Source: JBGOUV01 sp041477815
Lineage (GTDB): Bacteria > Acidobacteriota > Terriglobia > Bryobacterales > JACQDG01
Direction: 5' to 3'
DNA length: 23,248 nucleotides
Assembly: GCA_041477815.1 (NCBI GenBank)
Contig: JBGOUV010000054.1
Span: 1 to 23,248, forward strand
The notes beneath the pieces are model-generated. The model was not told the DNA's origin and searched no databases. It saw nothing but the letters and a program-made list of their open reading frames with translations. Each line of letters opens with the position of its first letter. The first letter of the stretch is position 1. The position numbers and the translations under genes are program-made. Positions 8,155 through 15,307 of the stretch are shown here, in pieces.

Positions 8155-9039
8155 CTAGCGAACGTACAAGTCCACGGGCGCGGCGCTAGCGGCGCCGAAC
8201 GTCAGGGCCAGGGGCAGCGTATTTCCCGCCGCTAACGACGATGGCAGCAGCACATTGATCTGCACCAGGCCGACGTTGCCCGGAGTGAGACCGGAAAACA
8301 GAACTTGCGCCGGCAGGCCTCCGACCGTTATGACCGGAGTAACGCTGGATCTCGCCAGTGGAAGGAGGCCCGCCGGGGCGCCGGTGGCCGGCGGGTTATC
8401 GAAGCTGCCGACGCCGGTTACGTAAATCACGACGAACTCACCGGCCGACGCCGGGTTGGAAGGCGTCACCAGGGAATTGTCCCCGCCATGCACGATGACC
8501 GGATCGACCACGCTGGGGGTTCGGGCATATGTGAAGATCCCCGGGGCGTACTCGGCCAGCACGACTGCCTCCGCAGCGCTGGCCCCGCCGCCTTGCAGAA
8601 CCACCACCGGCACGGCGCCGCTGAGGGGCGTTTCAAAAGGCACCTGGAAATTGACCTGCGTGGGCGAGACATAATACAGCGGCGCCGCCACGCCGTTCAC
8701 CTGGATCCCGACGCCGCCGAGCGTGGTCGGAAGGGGCAGCGTGCCGGCGCTGGCGGTGACGCCCGCCAGATTCGATCCGAAGACGGTGGCAATTTCTCCG
8801 CGAACCAGCGGTGACCGGTAGCTGGCGCCATTGACGACGCCGCCGGAACGGATCTGGGGAGCGCCGGCCGTGCCGGTGGAGCGGCTGAGAAGGTTCCCCG
8901 CCCGGTCATACGCGTAGGACACGGTAACGCCATTGCCGTAGACGGCGAAGACCAGTCGCCCGGCATCATCGTATTGATAGGTGACGGTATCCGCCGCGAG
9001 CATTCCACAGACGAGCAAGACAAAGAGAGTAGTTTTCAT
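8155..9039 (-). CDS. Exported protein: two YD repeats plus Solibacter C-terminal domain
   Basis: A 294-residue protein. Signal peptide about 1-16 (MKTTLFVLLVCGMLAA). Residues 18-55 hold two YD/RHS-type repeats (TYQYDDAGRLVFAVYGNGV and SYAYDRAGNLLSRSTG). Residues about 65-290 match the Solibacter C-terminal domain (TIGR03437 type): VVNGASYRSPLVRGEIATVFG, APLYYVSPTQVNFQVPF, APGIFTY, YVTGVGSFDNPPATGAPA, LPAQVLFSGLTPGNVGLVQIN. That domain is a beta-rich module of unknown role in exported Acidobacteriota proteins. The gene starts 2 nt after the stop of the large RHS gene, so the two are surely co-transcribed and probably translationally coupled; GGAAGG in the upstream gene can serve as ribosome-binding site. 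It occupies the place where an immunity gene stands in polymorphic toxin loci, but an exported protein is an unlikely cytoplasmic immunity factor. Confidence 0.87.
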   Translation of the reverse strand: MKTTLFVLLVCGMLAADTVTYQYDDAGRLVFAVYGNGVTVSYAYDRAGNLLSRSTGTAGAPQIRSGGVVNGASYRSPLVRGEIATVFGSNLAGVTASAGTLPLPTTLGGVGIQVNGVAAPLYYVSPTQVNFQVPFETPLSGAVPVVVLQGGGASAAEAVVLAEYAPGIFTYARTPSVVDPVIVHGGDNSLVTPSNPASAGEFVVIYVTGVGSFDNPPATGAPAGLLPLARSSVTPVITVGGLPAQVLFSGLTPGNVGLVQINVLLPSSLAAGNTLPLALTFGAASAAPVDLYVR

Positions 9040-9041
9040 GT

Positions 9042-12000
9042 TTACTTCGCCTTCCCCTTCTCTTCCGGCGCCAGGCCGATCCAGTTCAACGGCACCGGCA
9101 CGAAGGTCCCGAGTCCGTTCTTGACAAAGACGGTGCCTTCGAATATCAGGTTGAACTCCAGCAGGGAGTCGGTGGCCAGCATGGCTTCGTCATAAGCGAA
9201 TTGAGCCTGCAACTTCAGGTTGTTCCTTTGTATGGCCGAGATTTTCCCCTGCTCATAAAGAAGCTGGATGTTGGCAAAGGCGGTTTGATACGTCTGGTAG
9301 TTGCCTTCGCGGTTCCGGTCGTCTTCACTCTCGGCCTGCTTAATCGCATTGTTGAACTTGTAGGCTTCGATACCCACCGCCGCCACCTGTGCTGCCGACC
9401 CAGCCTTGCCGAGCTTGCCGAGCGGCTTGGCGGTGTTCTTCAACTTGGTGGCTTGCTTGGCCCACTTGATCTGAACCGCTCCCTCCTCCAGCTCATTGAC
9501 TCCCTCTAAGCCTGCCGGGATGTGCAGATCGTTGACCAGGTTTTCCAGGCGCGCGGCCTTTTCGCCGATGTGGGTGGCGGCGACCCCCGAGGCGCCGCCG
9601 ACGTCGTTGACGACCTCGACCGTGGTTCCGGTCGCATCGGAGCCAATGGTTCCGGGGCCGGCCCCGGTGATATCGAAGAAGTGCAGAGGATTCGCCGCCG
9701 CATAGGTATAGGGACTTACCAAGCGCGGCGAGAGCTGGATGTTCGGGTCTCGCGACAAGAACGCGCCGGAGCCGCTATCGTAAATACGCTGGCGCGCGGC
9801 ATACAGACTGTTGCCGAGATGCAGGAGGCCGAACTGGCCTTCAAACAGGAACAGTTGGTCGGTGAAGCCCGCCGGCGCCAGCAGCGCCCCATACTCGGAG
9901 TAGGCGTATCTCTCCACAATGGCGCCGGCGTCGTCGGTGAGAAAGATGGTGTTGCCCATTTCGTCGTAGTGGTAGTAGCGCCGCCGGCCGGCGGTATCGA
10001 CGCTGTAGAGCAGGCCTCCCTCGGGCGTATGGACGAAGTACGCGAAATCCGCCCCGTTGGAACGCACTACTGAGATGGAAGGCAGGGCCAGGCCGAAGTT
10101 CCATATGAACTGGCGGGTGACGCCGCCGCGCGTCTGCGTGGAAACCAGCCCGGCGGCGTTGTGCGTGAAAGCGCTGCTATCGCTGCCGGCGGCGTAGCCG
10201 GCTAATCGCGACGCCAGATCCCAGGTGTACGACCGGGAATCGTCCGCGACGCGGCGTCCCATGGCGTCATACCGGAATTCCGCGATCTGGCCCGCGGCAT
10301 CGTACCGGTGCGCACTGGAGAACGCCGCCAACTGGTCCGCGGTAGGGCTGAGCGGAACGTTGCGGTCGGCCCGCGTTACATAACCGCGCTGGTCCCGGGT
10401 CAAGGAAATAGAGGACCGGGCGGCGGCGCCGGCCTCCTGGAGGCTCGCAATATCGCCGTCGGCATCGTAGGTATAGGAGGTGGTAACGCCGTTGGGCCGG
10501 GTCAGGGAGACCAGGCGTGAGTCGTCGTCGTATTGCAGCGTGGTGGAACCGGACAACCAGTCGGTAACGCCGGTGACCAAGCCGCGTCTATCGTACTGGT
10601 AGGTGATGGCCTTGCCGGGGGCCAGGGTCACGGTACTGACGCGGCTTACCTGGTCGCGGGTGATGGCCAGGCCGTTGCTGTTGGAAAGCAAGCCCGAGGT
10701 GTCATACTGAAACGCCAGGCCGCTTCCGGCGACGAGGCGGCTGGCGGCGTTCCACTGGTAGTCGATGGAGGTGTTGTCGGAGAACCGGGCGTTGGTCAGG
10801 CGGCCCGCGGCGTCGAGGGTCGCCGTCATGGCGCCGAGCGGGAGCGCGACCTGCGCGATGCGTCCTCGCGCGTCGCGCCGATAGGTGGTGGTCTGGCCCA
10901 GCGGGTCGGTCACGGTGAGCAGGCGGCCCAATCCGTCGTTGGAGAAATTCCATTTGGCCCCGTTCGGATCGGTAAGCGCGGTCAGGTTGCCGGCCGCGTC
11001 GCGGGTGTAGCCGGCGGAAATGGCGGCGGGCGCCGACAATCCGAGGAGTCGCCCGTTCTGGTCGTAGCGGAAGACGGTGTCGTGTAGCAAGGGGTCGGAA
11101 GCCGTGGTCAGCCGTCCCATCGCATCGTAGGCGAAACCGCTATTCTTGCCGCCCGCCGACGCGGTTCTGCTCGTGCGACCCATCCTGTCAAGAGTGAGGG
11201 TAAGGCGGTTGCCGAGCGGTGTGGTGAAGGAGTTCTCGACCCCCGCCGCGTCGTAGCCTTGCCGCCAGACCTTGCCTTCGCCGTCGGTAAAGGTGACCGC
11301 GTTGCCGGCGGCGTCGTAGCCAATCTGGAAGGTGCTGCCATCGCCGTAGATCAGGGTGGAGGGCCGGTCGAGGGCGTCGTAGCGGAAGCCCCAAACGCGT
11401 CCCGCCCCGTCGATGATGGCAGCGACCTGGTCGGTGGGGGTGCGCGTGACACTGGTGGTGTTTCCCACCGGGTCCCTCACCGACGCCACCAGGCCGTTGA
11501 CGTCATAGGTCCAGGTGGTAACGGCGCCCACTTCGTTGGTCGCGGTGAGCACGTGATCGTAAGCGTCGTAGGTATACGACACCGAACTGCCGTCGGAGCG
11601 CCGCTTGGAGCTGAGGCGTTTCAGGCCGTCCATCCGGAAGGTGGTCACCGAAGTTTCCGGCAACTGTATCGAAGCCAGCGCGCTGGTGCTGTCCGGCGTG
11701 TAGGTAAAGGCAACGCGGGCGCCGTTGGGCGCGGTCAGGGTCAGGGGCTGCCCATGGCTGTTGTAGGTGGAAGTCCACCGTTGTCCCGTGCGGCTGACTC
11801 GCGTGATGACGTTGCCGGATTGGTCGTACTCGAAACTCTCGGAGCTGCCGTCCGGGTAGCTGACGGTGGTCAGGTCCTGGTAGGTAAAGCCGTTCACCTG
11901 GCTGGAGGCATAGAAATACGAGGTCGTCCCGTCCGCGCTGGTCACACTGCGCACGAGACCGTCGGGGTGGAATGAAAACGTCGTGACGTTTCCGGCGGCG

Positions 12001-13286
12001 TCGGTCCGGCTGATTTGCCGGTTGCGCGTATCGTAGGTCATGGTCGTAACGTTGCCGGCCGGGTCGACTTCCCGCGTCTGATTGCGGTTGGCATGCGTGT
12101 AGCGGGACACCTGCAACAGCGGATTGGACATGGTACTGGCGCCCAGAGCCGGGTTATAGGTGAACGAAGAGACATTGCCGGCGGCATCCCGCTGAGAAAC
12201 GACGCGGCCGTTGGAGTCGTAGGTATTTGTATAGGGCACATTGTCGTGAGGCAGCCGATAGGCCGTAAGGAGCGCGCCTGTGCTGCTGTAGCTGAAGACG
12301 GTGGTTTGACCGGCGCCGTCTGCGGCCGCGGTCAGCACGCCCTGGGTGTAATTGAAAGCAAACGAGCGGCCGGTTTGGTCGGCGACCCTGGTGAGGGCGC
12401 CGCCGGTGTTGTAGCTGAAATCCAGGCTGGCTCCCATGCCGTCGGCTACGCGGGTGAGGCGGCCGCCGGTGTAGGTCAGGGTCTGCGCGTTGCCGTTCCG
12501 GTCCTGGACGCTTTGCAACTTTCCGGTGGCGCCGTCGAAGGTGTAGACGAGGTGCGCGAAGGGGTCGAGCATCCGGTACGTCGTGCCGGACTGCAGGAGC
12601 TGGTAGTCGAACGGATCCATGCTGGCCTGGGTCCAGGCGCCGCCGCTTTTTGTGAAACGTATACTTTGACCGTAATAATAGGTAACCCTGGCGAGGGCCC
12701 CGTCCGAGCTCAATGTCAGATCGTAGTTGTGCATCCAGTTGGCGCCGAGCGCGCTCGCGACCTGGCCTTCCGCGGTCAGGGAGGAGTTGTAATAACGCTC
12801 GAAGTAAATGGGGAACGGGCCACGCAGGCGAAGGTCGAGGTAGAAGTTGAGGAAAGCGCCAGTGGCCATGGAGATGGGCTCGGCCACTACTTTTTCGTAC
12901 GTGGGGGGGGGCGGCGGGAGGGCGGAATCGGTAACGGTGACGGCAATCTGAGGCGATCCCGAACCATTACAGGTGCTGCTGATTCCGGCGGACCACTTGA
13001 CGGTGATCTTCGCCGTTCCAGCTTTCCGGGGAGTGACCGTAAAGGTGGCCAGCGTGTCCGGCGGAGTGGTGTATCCCGCCGTCGTGGGCGTGACGGTGAC
13101 GGCGTCCCCCTCCACTTCGACCGAAATGAGCGTACTGCAACCCGTTTCGTTTCCGCCGTTCGACAGCGTGAAAATGGCGGTGGGACCGGGAAACCTCAAA
13201 TTCAACTCCGTGGGGAACAGTTCGTGGGCGCCTAAAGATAGACCGGAGGCGAGGAACAGAACAACCGATGCGCGGGCGCGATTCAT
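9042..13286 (-). CDS. Large secreted RHS/YD-repeat protein
   Basis: About 1,414 residues. Order: signal peptide (about 1-20); an Ig-like region (22-125) ending in a PPPPP linker; a DUF6531-like N-terminal RHS module (SMATGAFLNFYLDLRLRGPF, ERYYNSSL, GANWMHNYDLTLSSDG); a long row of YD repeats (about 245-1085; e.g. FRYDALDRPSTLIYGDGS, YQYDRRGLVTGVTD); an RHS core (RYYHYDEMGNTIFLTD, YAYSEYGALLAP, RQRIYDSGSGAFLSRDP, YTYAAANPLHFFD) to about residue 1203; and a 210-residue, mostly helical C-terminal tip of unrecognised type. RHS proteins form a hollow shell enclosing a C-terminal toxin or adhesin part. The start at ATG 13286 is preferred over the adjoining ATG 13289 because AAGGAGG ends 4 nt before it rather than 1 nt. 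The core ends FFDITG where DPxG is usual. Confidence 0.92.
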   Translation of the reverse strand: MNRARASVVLFLASGLSLGAHELFPTELNLRFPGPTAIFTLSNGGNETGCSTLISVEVEGDAVTVTPTTAGYTTPPDTLATFTVTPRKAGTAKITVKWSAGISSTCNGSGSPQIAVTVTDSALPPPPPTYEKVVAEPISMATGAFLNFYLDLRLRGPFPIYFERYYNSSLTAEGQVASALGANWMHNYDLTLSSDGALARVTYYYGQSIRFTKSGGAWTQASMDPFDYQLLQSGTTYRMLDPFAHLVYTFDGATGKLQSVQDRNGNAQTLTYTGGRLTRVADGMGASLDFSYNTGGALTRVADQTGRSFAFNYTQGVLTAAADGAGQTTVFSYSSTGALLTAYRLPHDNVPYTNTYDSNGRVVSQRDAAGNVSSFTYNPALGASTMSNPLLQVSRYTHANRNQTREVDPAGNVTTMTYDTRNRQISRTDAAGNVTTFSFHPDGLVRSVTSADGTTSYFYASSQVNGFTYQDLTTVSYPDGSSESFEYDQSGNVITRVSRTGQRWTSTYNSHGQPLTLTAPNGARVAFTYTPDSTSALASIQLPETSVTTFRMDGLKRLSSKRRSDGSSVSYTYDAYDHVLTATNEVGAVTTWTYDVNGLVASVRDPVGNTTSVTRTPTDQVAAIIDGAGRVWGFRYDALDRPSTLIYGDGSTFQIGYDAAGNAVTFTDGEGKVWRQGYDAAGVENSFTTPLGNRLTLTLDRMGRTSRTASAGGKNSGFAYDAMGRLTTASDPLLHDTVFRYDQNGRLLGLSAPAAISAGYTRDAAGNLTALTDPNGAKWNFSNDGLGRLLTVTDPLGQTTTYRRDARGRIAQVALPLGAMTATLDAAGRLTNARFSDNTSIDYQWNAASRLVAGSGLAFQYDTSGLLSNSNGLAITRDQVSRVSTVTLAPGKAITYQYDRRGLVTGVTDWLSGSTTLQYDDDSRLVSLTRPNGVTTSYTYDADGDIASLQEAGAAARSSISLTRDQRGYVTRADRNVPLSPTADQLAAFSSAHRYDAAGQIAEFRYDAMGRRVADDSRSYTWDLASRLAGYAAGSDSSAFTHNAAGLVSTQTRGGVTRQFIWNFGLALPSISVVRSNGADFAYFVHTPEGGLLYSVDTAGRRRYYHYDEMGNTIFLTDDAGAIVERYAYSEYGALLAPAGFTDQLFLFEGQFGLLHLGNSLYAARQRIYDSGSGAFLSRDPNIQLSPRLVSPYTYAAANPLHFFDITGAGPGTIGSDATGTTVEVVNDVGGASGVAATHIGEKAARLENLVNDLHIPAGLEGVNELEEGAVQIKWAKQATKLKNTAKPLGKLGKAGSAAQVAAVGIEAYKFNNAIKQAESEDDRNREGNYQTYQTAFANIQLLYEQGKISAIQRNNLKLQAQFAYDEAMLATDSLLEFNLIFEGTVFVKNGLGTFVPVPLNWIGLAPEEKGKAK
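9960..12560 (-). repeat. YD (tyrosine-aspartate) repeat array in the RHS gene
   Basis: Coding repeats of about 20-22 residues with the pattern YDxxGxLxxVxxxxG, diverged in DNA but plain in protein (e.g. FRYDQNGRLLGLSAP, YTRDAAGNLTALTDPNG, YDADGDIASLQEAG). On the plus strand the repeats show as recurring GTCGTAG/GCCGGCGGC-like words. They are part of the protein shell, not a DNA repeat or CRISPR. Confidence 0.88.
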
Positions 13287-13290
13287 CATC

Positions 13291-13297
13291 CCTCCTT
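13291..13297 (-). promoter_or_regulatory. Strong ribosome-binding site of the RHS gene
   Basis: Minus-strand AAGGAGG, the best Shine-Dalgarno in the window. It lies 1 nt before the first ATG (13289) and 4 nt before the second (13286), favouring the second as initiator. No convincing promoter was found in the rest of 13298-13469. Confidence 0.7.
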
Positions 13298-13469
13298 ACC
13301 TGGCGCCGCTTCCTTAGGCGCGCGATCCAACCGCGCGTCAGCAAAGCGGCCATCCTGTCCGCAACGTGCGCTTCTGCCTTACGATACTCTATCACTCTTG
13401 CTTCGAGACGACTGCAGTTGCGAGTTCCAACTGACCGCGAGCCGGCGTGGCATCTGGCAGGCCTGTCCC

Positions 13470-13922
13470 TCATGGCGCCGTCCAGAGGGGCTTGCCATCG
13501 CGGGTCTGGAGGGTGATCTTGGGATTCTCATCGGCGGGCGCGCGGAGATCGACGCGCCGCTGTCCTGCTCCGTCGGACAAGACCAGGGTGACAGTTTCAT
13601 CGCTGAGGACGGCGAGAGTGGCGCGGACCTGGCCGCGGCGGTCCGAGAGAGCCAGGTGAGGAGCGCCGCTGGGGAGCACCCCGAGCACGGCCCGGACCTC
13701 GCCGTGCTTGTCGTAGAGGAACAGGCCGGGACGGCCGCTCTTGTCGATTTGCAGGCGGGCGGCGGGGCGGCCGTCGGATTCGATCAGCCGCACTTCTTCC
13801 GCCTCTATCACCTTCATGCGGCCGCTCTGGGCCTGGGCGGGAGCGGGAGCGAAGATACGGCTGCCGGCCAAACCGCCCAGAAACGCCGCCAGCAGCAGGA
13901 GTACAAACTGGATTCGTGTCAT
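13470..13922 (-). CDS. Exported protein with short beta repeats, function unknown
   Basis: A 150-residue protein. The N-terminus is a signal peptide or anchor (about 1-32: IQFVLLLLAAFLGGLAGS, then a probable AQA cleavage site). The mature part is four to five repeats of about 22-24 residues with the pattern D-x-x-G-x-x-R-A-x-L-x-V-x-x-x-G-x-P-x-L: LYDKHGEVRAVLGVLPSG, LSDRRGQVRATLAVLSDE, LSDGAGQRRVDLRAP, LQTRDGKPLWTAP. This suggests a beta-solenoid or stacked beta-hairpins. No enzyme motif is seen. ATG 13922 has TAGGGT exactly 6 nt upstream. It is divergent from the gene at 14059 and ends 180 nt before the RHS start, so it could be co-transcribed with the RHS gene, but the strong separate RBS does not prove this. 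Confidence 0.75.
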   Translation of the reverse strand: MTRIQFVLLLLAAFLGGLAGSRIFAPAPAQAQSGRMKVIEAEEVRLIESDGRPAARLQIDKSGRPGLFLYDKHGEVRAVLGVLPSGAPHLALSDRRGQVRATLAVLSDETVTLVLSDGAGQRRVDLRAPADENPKITLQTRDGKPLWTAP

Positions 13923-13928
13923 ACTAGT

Positions 13929-13934
13929 ACCCTA
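13929..13934 (-). promoter_or_regulatory. -10-like hexamer before the 13922 start
   Basis: Minus-strand TAGGGT followed by ACTAGT and ATG. It fits the leaderless pattern seen at other genes here; the GGG could alternatively act as a weak ribosome-binding site. Confidence 0.35.
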
Positions 13935-14046
13935 TCGGATCACCCGGTCGCCGGCGCCGGTGACGCGCGCGGTGCGTCCATATCTGATTCTCGCAGACCC
14001 GGACCGTGTCCGCGTGGGATCAGATACTCCGGGAAGCGATTCGGAC

Positions 14047-14052
14047 TACCAT
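14047..14052 (+). promoter_or_regulatory. -10-like hexamer before the 14059 start
   Basis: TACCAT followed by AGGGGG and ATG. The purine run may also bind the ribosome. The remainder of 13935-14046 shows no other signal. Confidence 0.35.
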
Positions 14053-14058
14053 AGGGGG

Positions 14059-14508
14059 ATGAAGCTCCGCATGCGCTCGTGGGGGATCGTCCTGGCCGTC
14101 GCGGCCCAGTTGGGCGCGCAGTCCCCGTCCTGGCGCGGGACCTGGTCGGCCACCGGCCTCGGACGAACCCTTACCGGGGCGTGGACCGCCAGGAGCGGCG
14201 ATGACTCCAACACCGTCCTGGGTTCCTGGACCCTTCTCGATCCCGCCGGCAAACCGCTCGCTTCCGGCTACTGGTCGGCTCGCAAGGCCGAAAAGAGCTG
14301 GGAAGGAGCCTGGCAGACGCGAGACGCCAAAGGCCTGACCCTGTCGGGATCCTGGAGCGCGCAGGCGCCGATCCCGGTGCCGGCCGGGCTGTCCGGCCTG
14401 CTGGAGGCCGCCTTGTCGCAAGTCGCCAAAGGGACCTGGCAGCGGGGCGGCCGGAAGGGAGCCTGGGCGATTCGCACGTACCCGGCCGACCGCCCGCCAG
14501 GAGCATGA
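14059..14508 (+). CDS. Exported small protein with GxW repeats, function unknown
   Basis: A 149-residue protein with a signal peptide (about 1-21, SWGIVLAVAAQLGAQ). The mature part repeats a G-x-W pattern: WRGTWSATG, LTGAWTARSGDD, VLGSWTLLDPAGK, ASGYWSARK, WEGAWQTRD, LSGSWSAQ, KGTWQRGGRKGAWAI. Alternating Trp and Gly suggest a small beta-barrel or beta-meander, perhaps lipocalin-like; this is inference. ATG 14059 is chosen because TACCAT-AGGGGG precedes it; ATG 14071 is an alternative that would still leave a usable signal peptide. The next gene begins 17 nt after its stop, so the two may share a transcript. I recognise no named family. Confidence 0.7.
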   Translation: MKLRMRSWGIVLAVAAQLGAQSPSWRGTWSATGLGRTLTGAWTARSGDDSNTVLGSWTLLDPAGKPLASGYWSARKAEKSWEGAWQTRDAKGLTLSGSWSAQAPIPVPAGLSGLLEAALSQVAKGTWQRGGRKGAWAIRTYPADRPPGA

Positions 14509-14513
14509 AATGA

Positions 14514-14519
14514 TAGGAT
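14514..14519 (+). promoter_or_regulatory. -10-like hexamer before the 14526 start
   Basis: TAGGAT followed by AAGGCT and ATG. AAGG 2 nt from the ATG is also a possible weak Shine-Dalgarno, so the leaderless reading is not unique. Confidence 0.35.
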
Positions 14520-14525
14520 AAGGCT

Positions 14526-14750
14526 ATGTGGGAAAGAGTGACGGTTGTGGGATTCAGTTTGCTGGTAGCCGTGGGATCGCTGGCCCTGGGTGCGTGGCTC
14601 ATCCTCAGCGGGCAGGCGGCGGGGGTGGAAGCTCTGTTCCTGGCGTTTACGTGCCTGATCTTTGCCGGGGTGGGAGGGTTGGTGGTGTGGTTTCTGATCC
14701 GGCCGAGCGGTAAGTCTGGCCCGCGAAGTACTTTCTCCGCCAGCGCCTAG
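14526..14750 (+). CDS. Small two-helix membrane protein
   Basis: A 74-residue protein with two transmembrane helices (about 7-28, VVGFSLLVAVGSLALGAWLI, and 36-58, ALFLAFTCLIFAGVGGLVVW) joined by a short SGQAAG turn, and a basic C-terminal tail (RPSGKSGPRS) that should be cytoplasmic. Such proteins are often membrane subunits or small regulators, but no family is recognised. It follows the GxW protein by 17 nt on the same strand. Confidence 0.65.
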   Translation: MWERVTVVGFSLLVAVGSLALGAWLILSGQAAGVEALFLAFTCLIFAGVGGLVVWFLIRPSGKSGPRSTFSASA

Positions 14751-14913
14751 TGCCGGAAGAGTGGCGTACGCTCTCGGCGTGTCGCGATCGGCGCCCTTTG
14801 GCGATGCCTGGGCGGGGGTCGAGACGAATCTCGAACCGGCAGGTTAAGGTCTGCGCCACCGTAGCACTAGTCGCCGCAACAGGTTTGCGGGGAGCTTCAT
14901 ATCGGCCAGGAGC
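14751..14913. other. Gene-free stretch
   Basis: No supported gene. It contains a perfect hairpin TCGAGA-CGAA-TCTCGA near 14819-14834 and, on the minus strand, a weak tRNA-like word (GGTTCGAGATTCG) that does not fold as a tRNA. One minus-strand frame (about 14870-14945) reads RPFHKLLADMKLPANLLRR, possibly a gene fragment that I cannot assign. Confidence 0.4.
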
Positions 14914-14991
14914 TTATGGAACGGCCGGTTCGTGACGGAGCGGTTCAAATACCAGATCGAGTAGCGGTGAGGTGTCGGAAACGACCGTCAC
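14914..14991 (-). pseudogene. Stub of a DUF3368-type PIN toxin
   Basis: A GTG start overlaps the original antitoxin stop (GTGA at 14991-14988). The first residues, VTVVSDTSPLLDLV, match the N-terminus of DUF3368 PIN-domain proteins, including the first catalytic Asp (SDTSP). The frame ends after 25 residues at TAA (14916-14914), where the family has about 150-170 residues. The remaining PIN acidic residues are absent, so no nuclease can be made. Confidence 0.6.
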
Positions 14992-15262
14992 GAGCGGGAC
15001 GGAGGATCAGCGAGTTTCGCCAAAGCCTTGACTTCCCGCCAAGCTCATCCGGGCTGTAGTCGTATAGATCGAGGTGTTGCGCCAAGAAGTCTTCCGTTTG
15101 GAGGCGTGGCATACCGAGCAGTTGTCCCACCTGGATCTGCGTGAGCGCACCCCGGCCGAAAGCTTCCAGTGCCGGCGCTTCCCGTGCGGTGCGGGACAAC
15201 TCCTGACACGAAGGAGCGAGTTGGGCGGCGATCTCGTCGGGGATATCAAGGGCGACGGTCAT
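14945..15262 (-). pseudogene. UPF0175-family antitoxin, frameshifted
   Basis: The frame from ATG 15262 gives MTVALDIPDEIAAQL, then ALEAFGRGALTQIQVGQLLG and DLYDYSPDELGG, which follow UPF0175 antitoxins of type II pairs. At about 15036 a single base is missing: the present frame turns into unrelated sequence to 14945, whereas the other frame reads EVKALAKLADPPSRS and stops at 14988, the normal family ending. GGGAG at proper spacing supports ATG 15262; a GTG at 15274 is possible but less likely. The altered product keeps the first 75 or so residues and might still fold. The partner toxin directly downstream is only a stub, so the whole module is dead. Confidence 0.75.
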
Positions 15263-15307
15263 TACATCTCCCACGAACGGGATAGCATGGTCTCGCGTGT
15301 CGTGACC

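Noticed and set aside
8155..9039. Immunity protein for the RHS tip
   Set aside because: Position fits, but the protein has a signal peptide and a Solibacter C-terminal domain, unlike the immunity proteins of RHS systems.
9960..12560. CRISPR or DNA tandem array
   Set aside because: The periodic words are codons of YD repeats, vary in DNA, have no constant repeat length and lie inside one open frame.
12015..13235. Plus-strand 406-residue open frame
   Set aside because: It is antisense to the YD repeats; the RHS reading on the other strand is continuous and matches a known family.
14790..14870. Minus-strand tRNA-like sequence (CTTAA loop, GGTTCGAGATTCG)
   Set aside because: The anticodon stem is short of a pair, the T-stem does not pair and no acceptor stem is present. 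It may be a far-decayed tRNA, but this cannot be supported.
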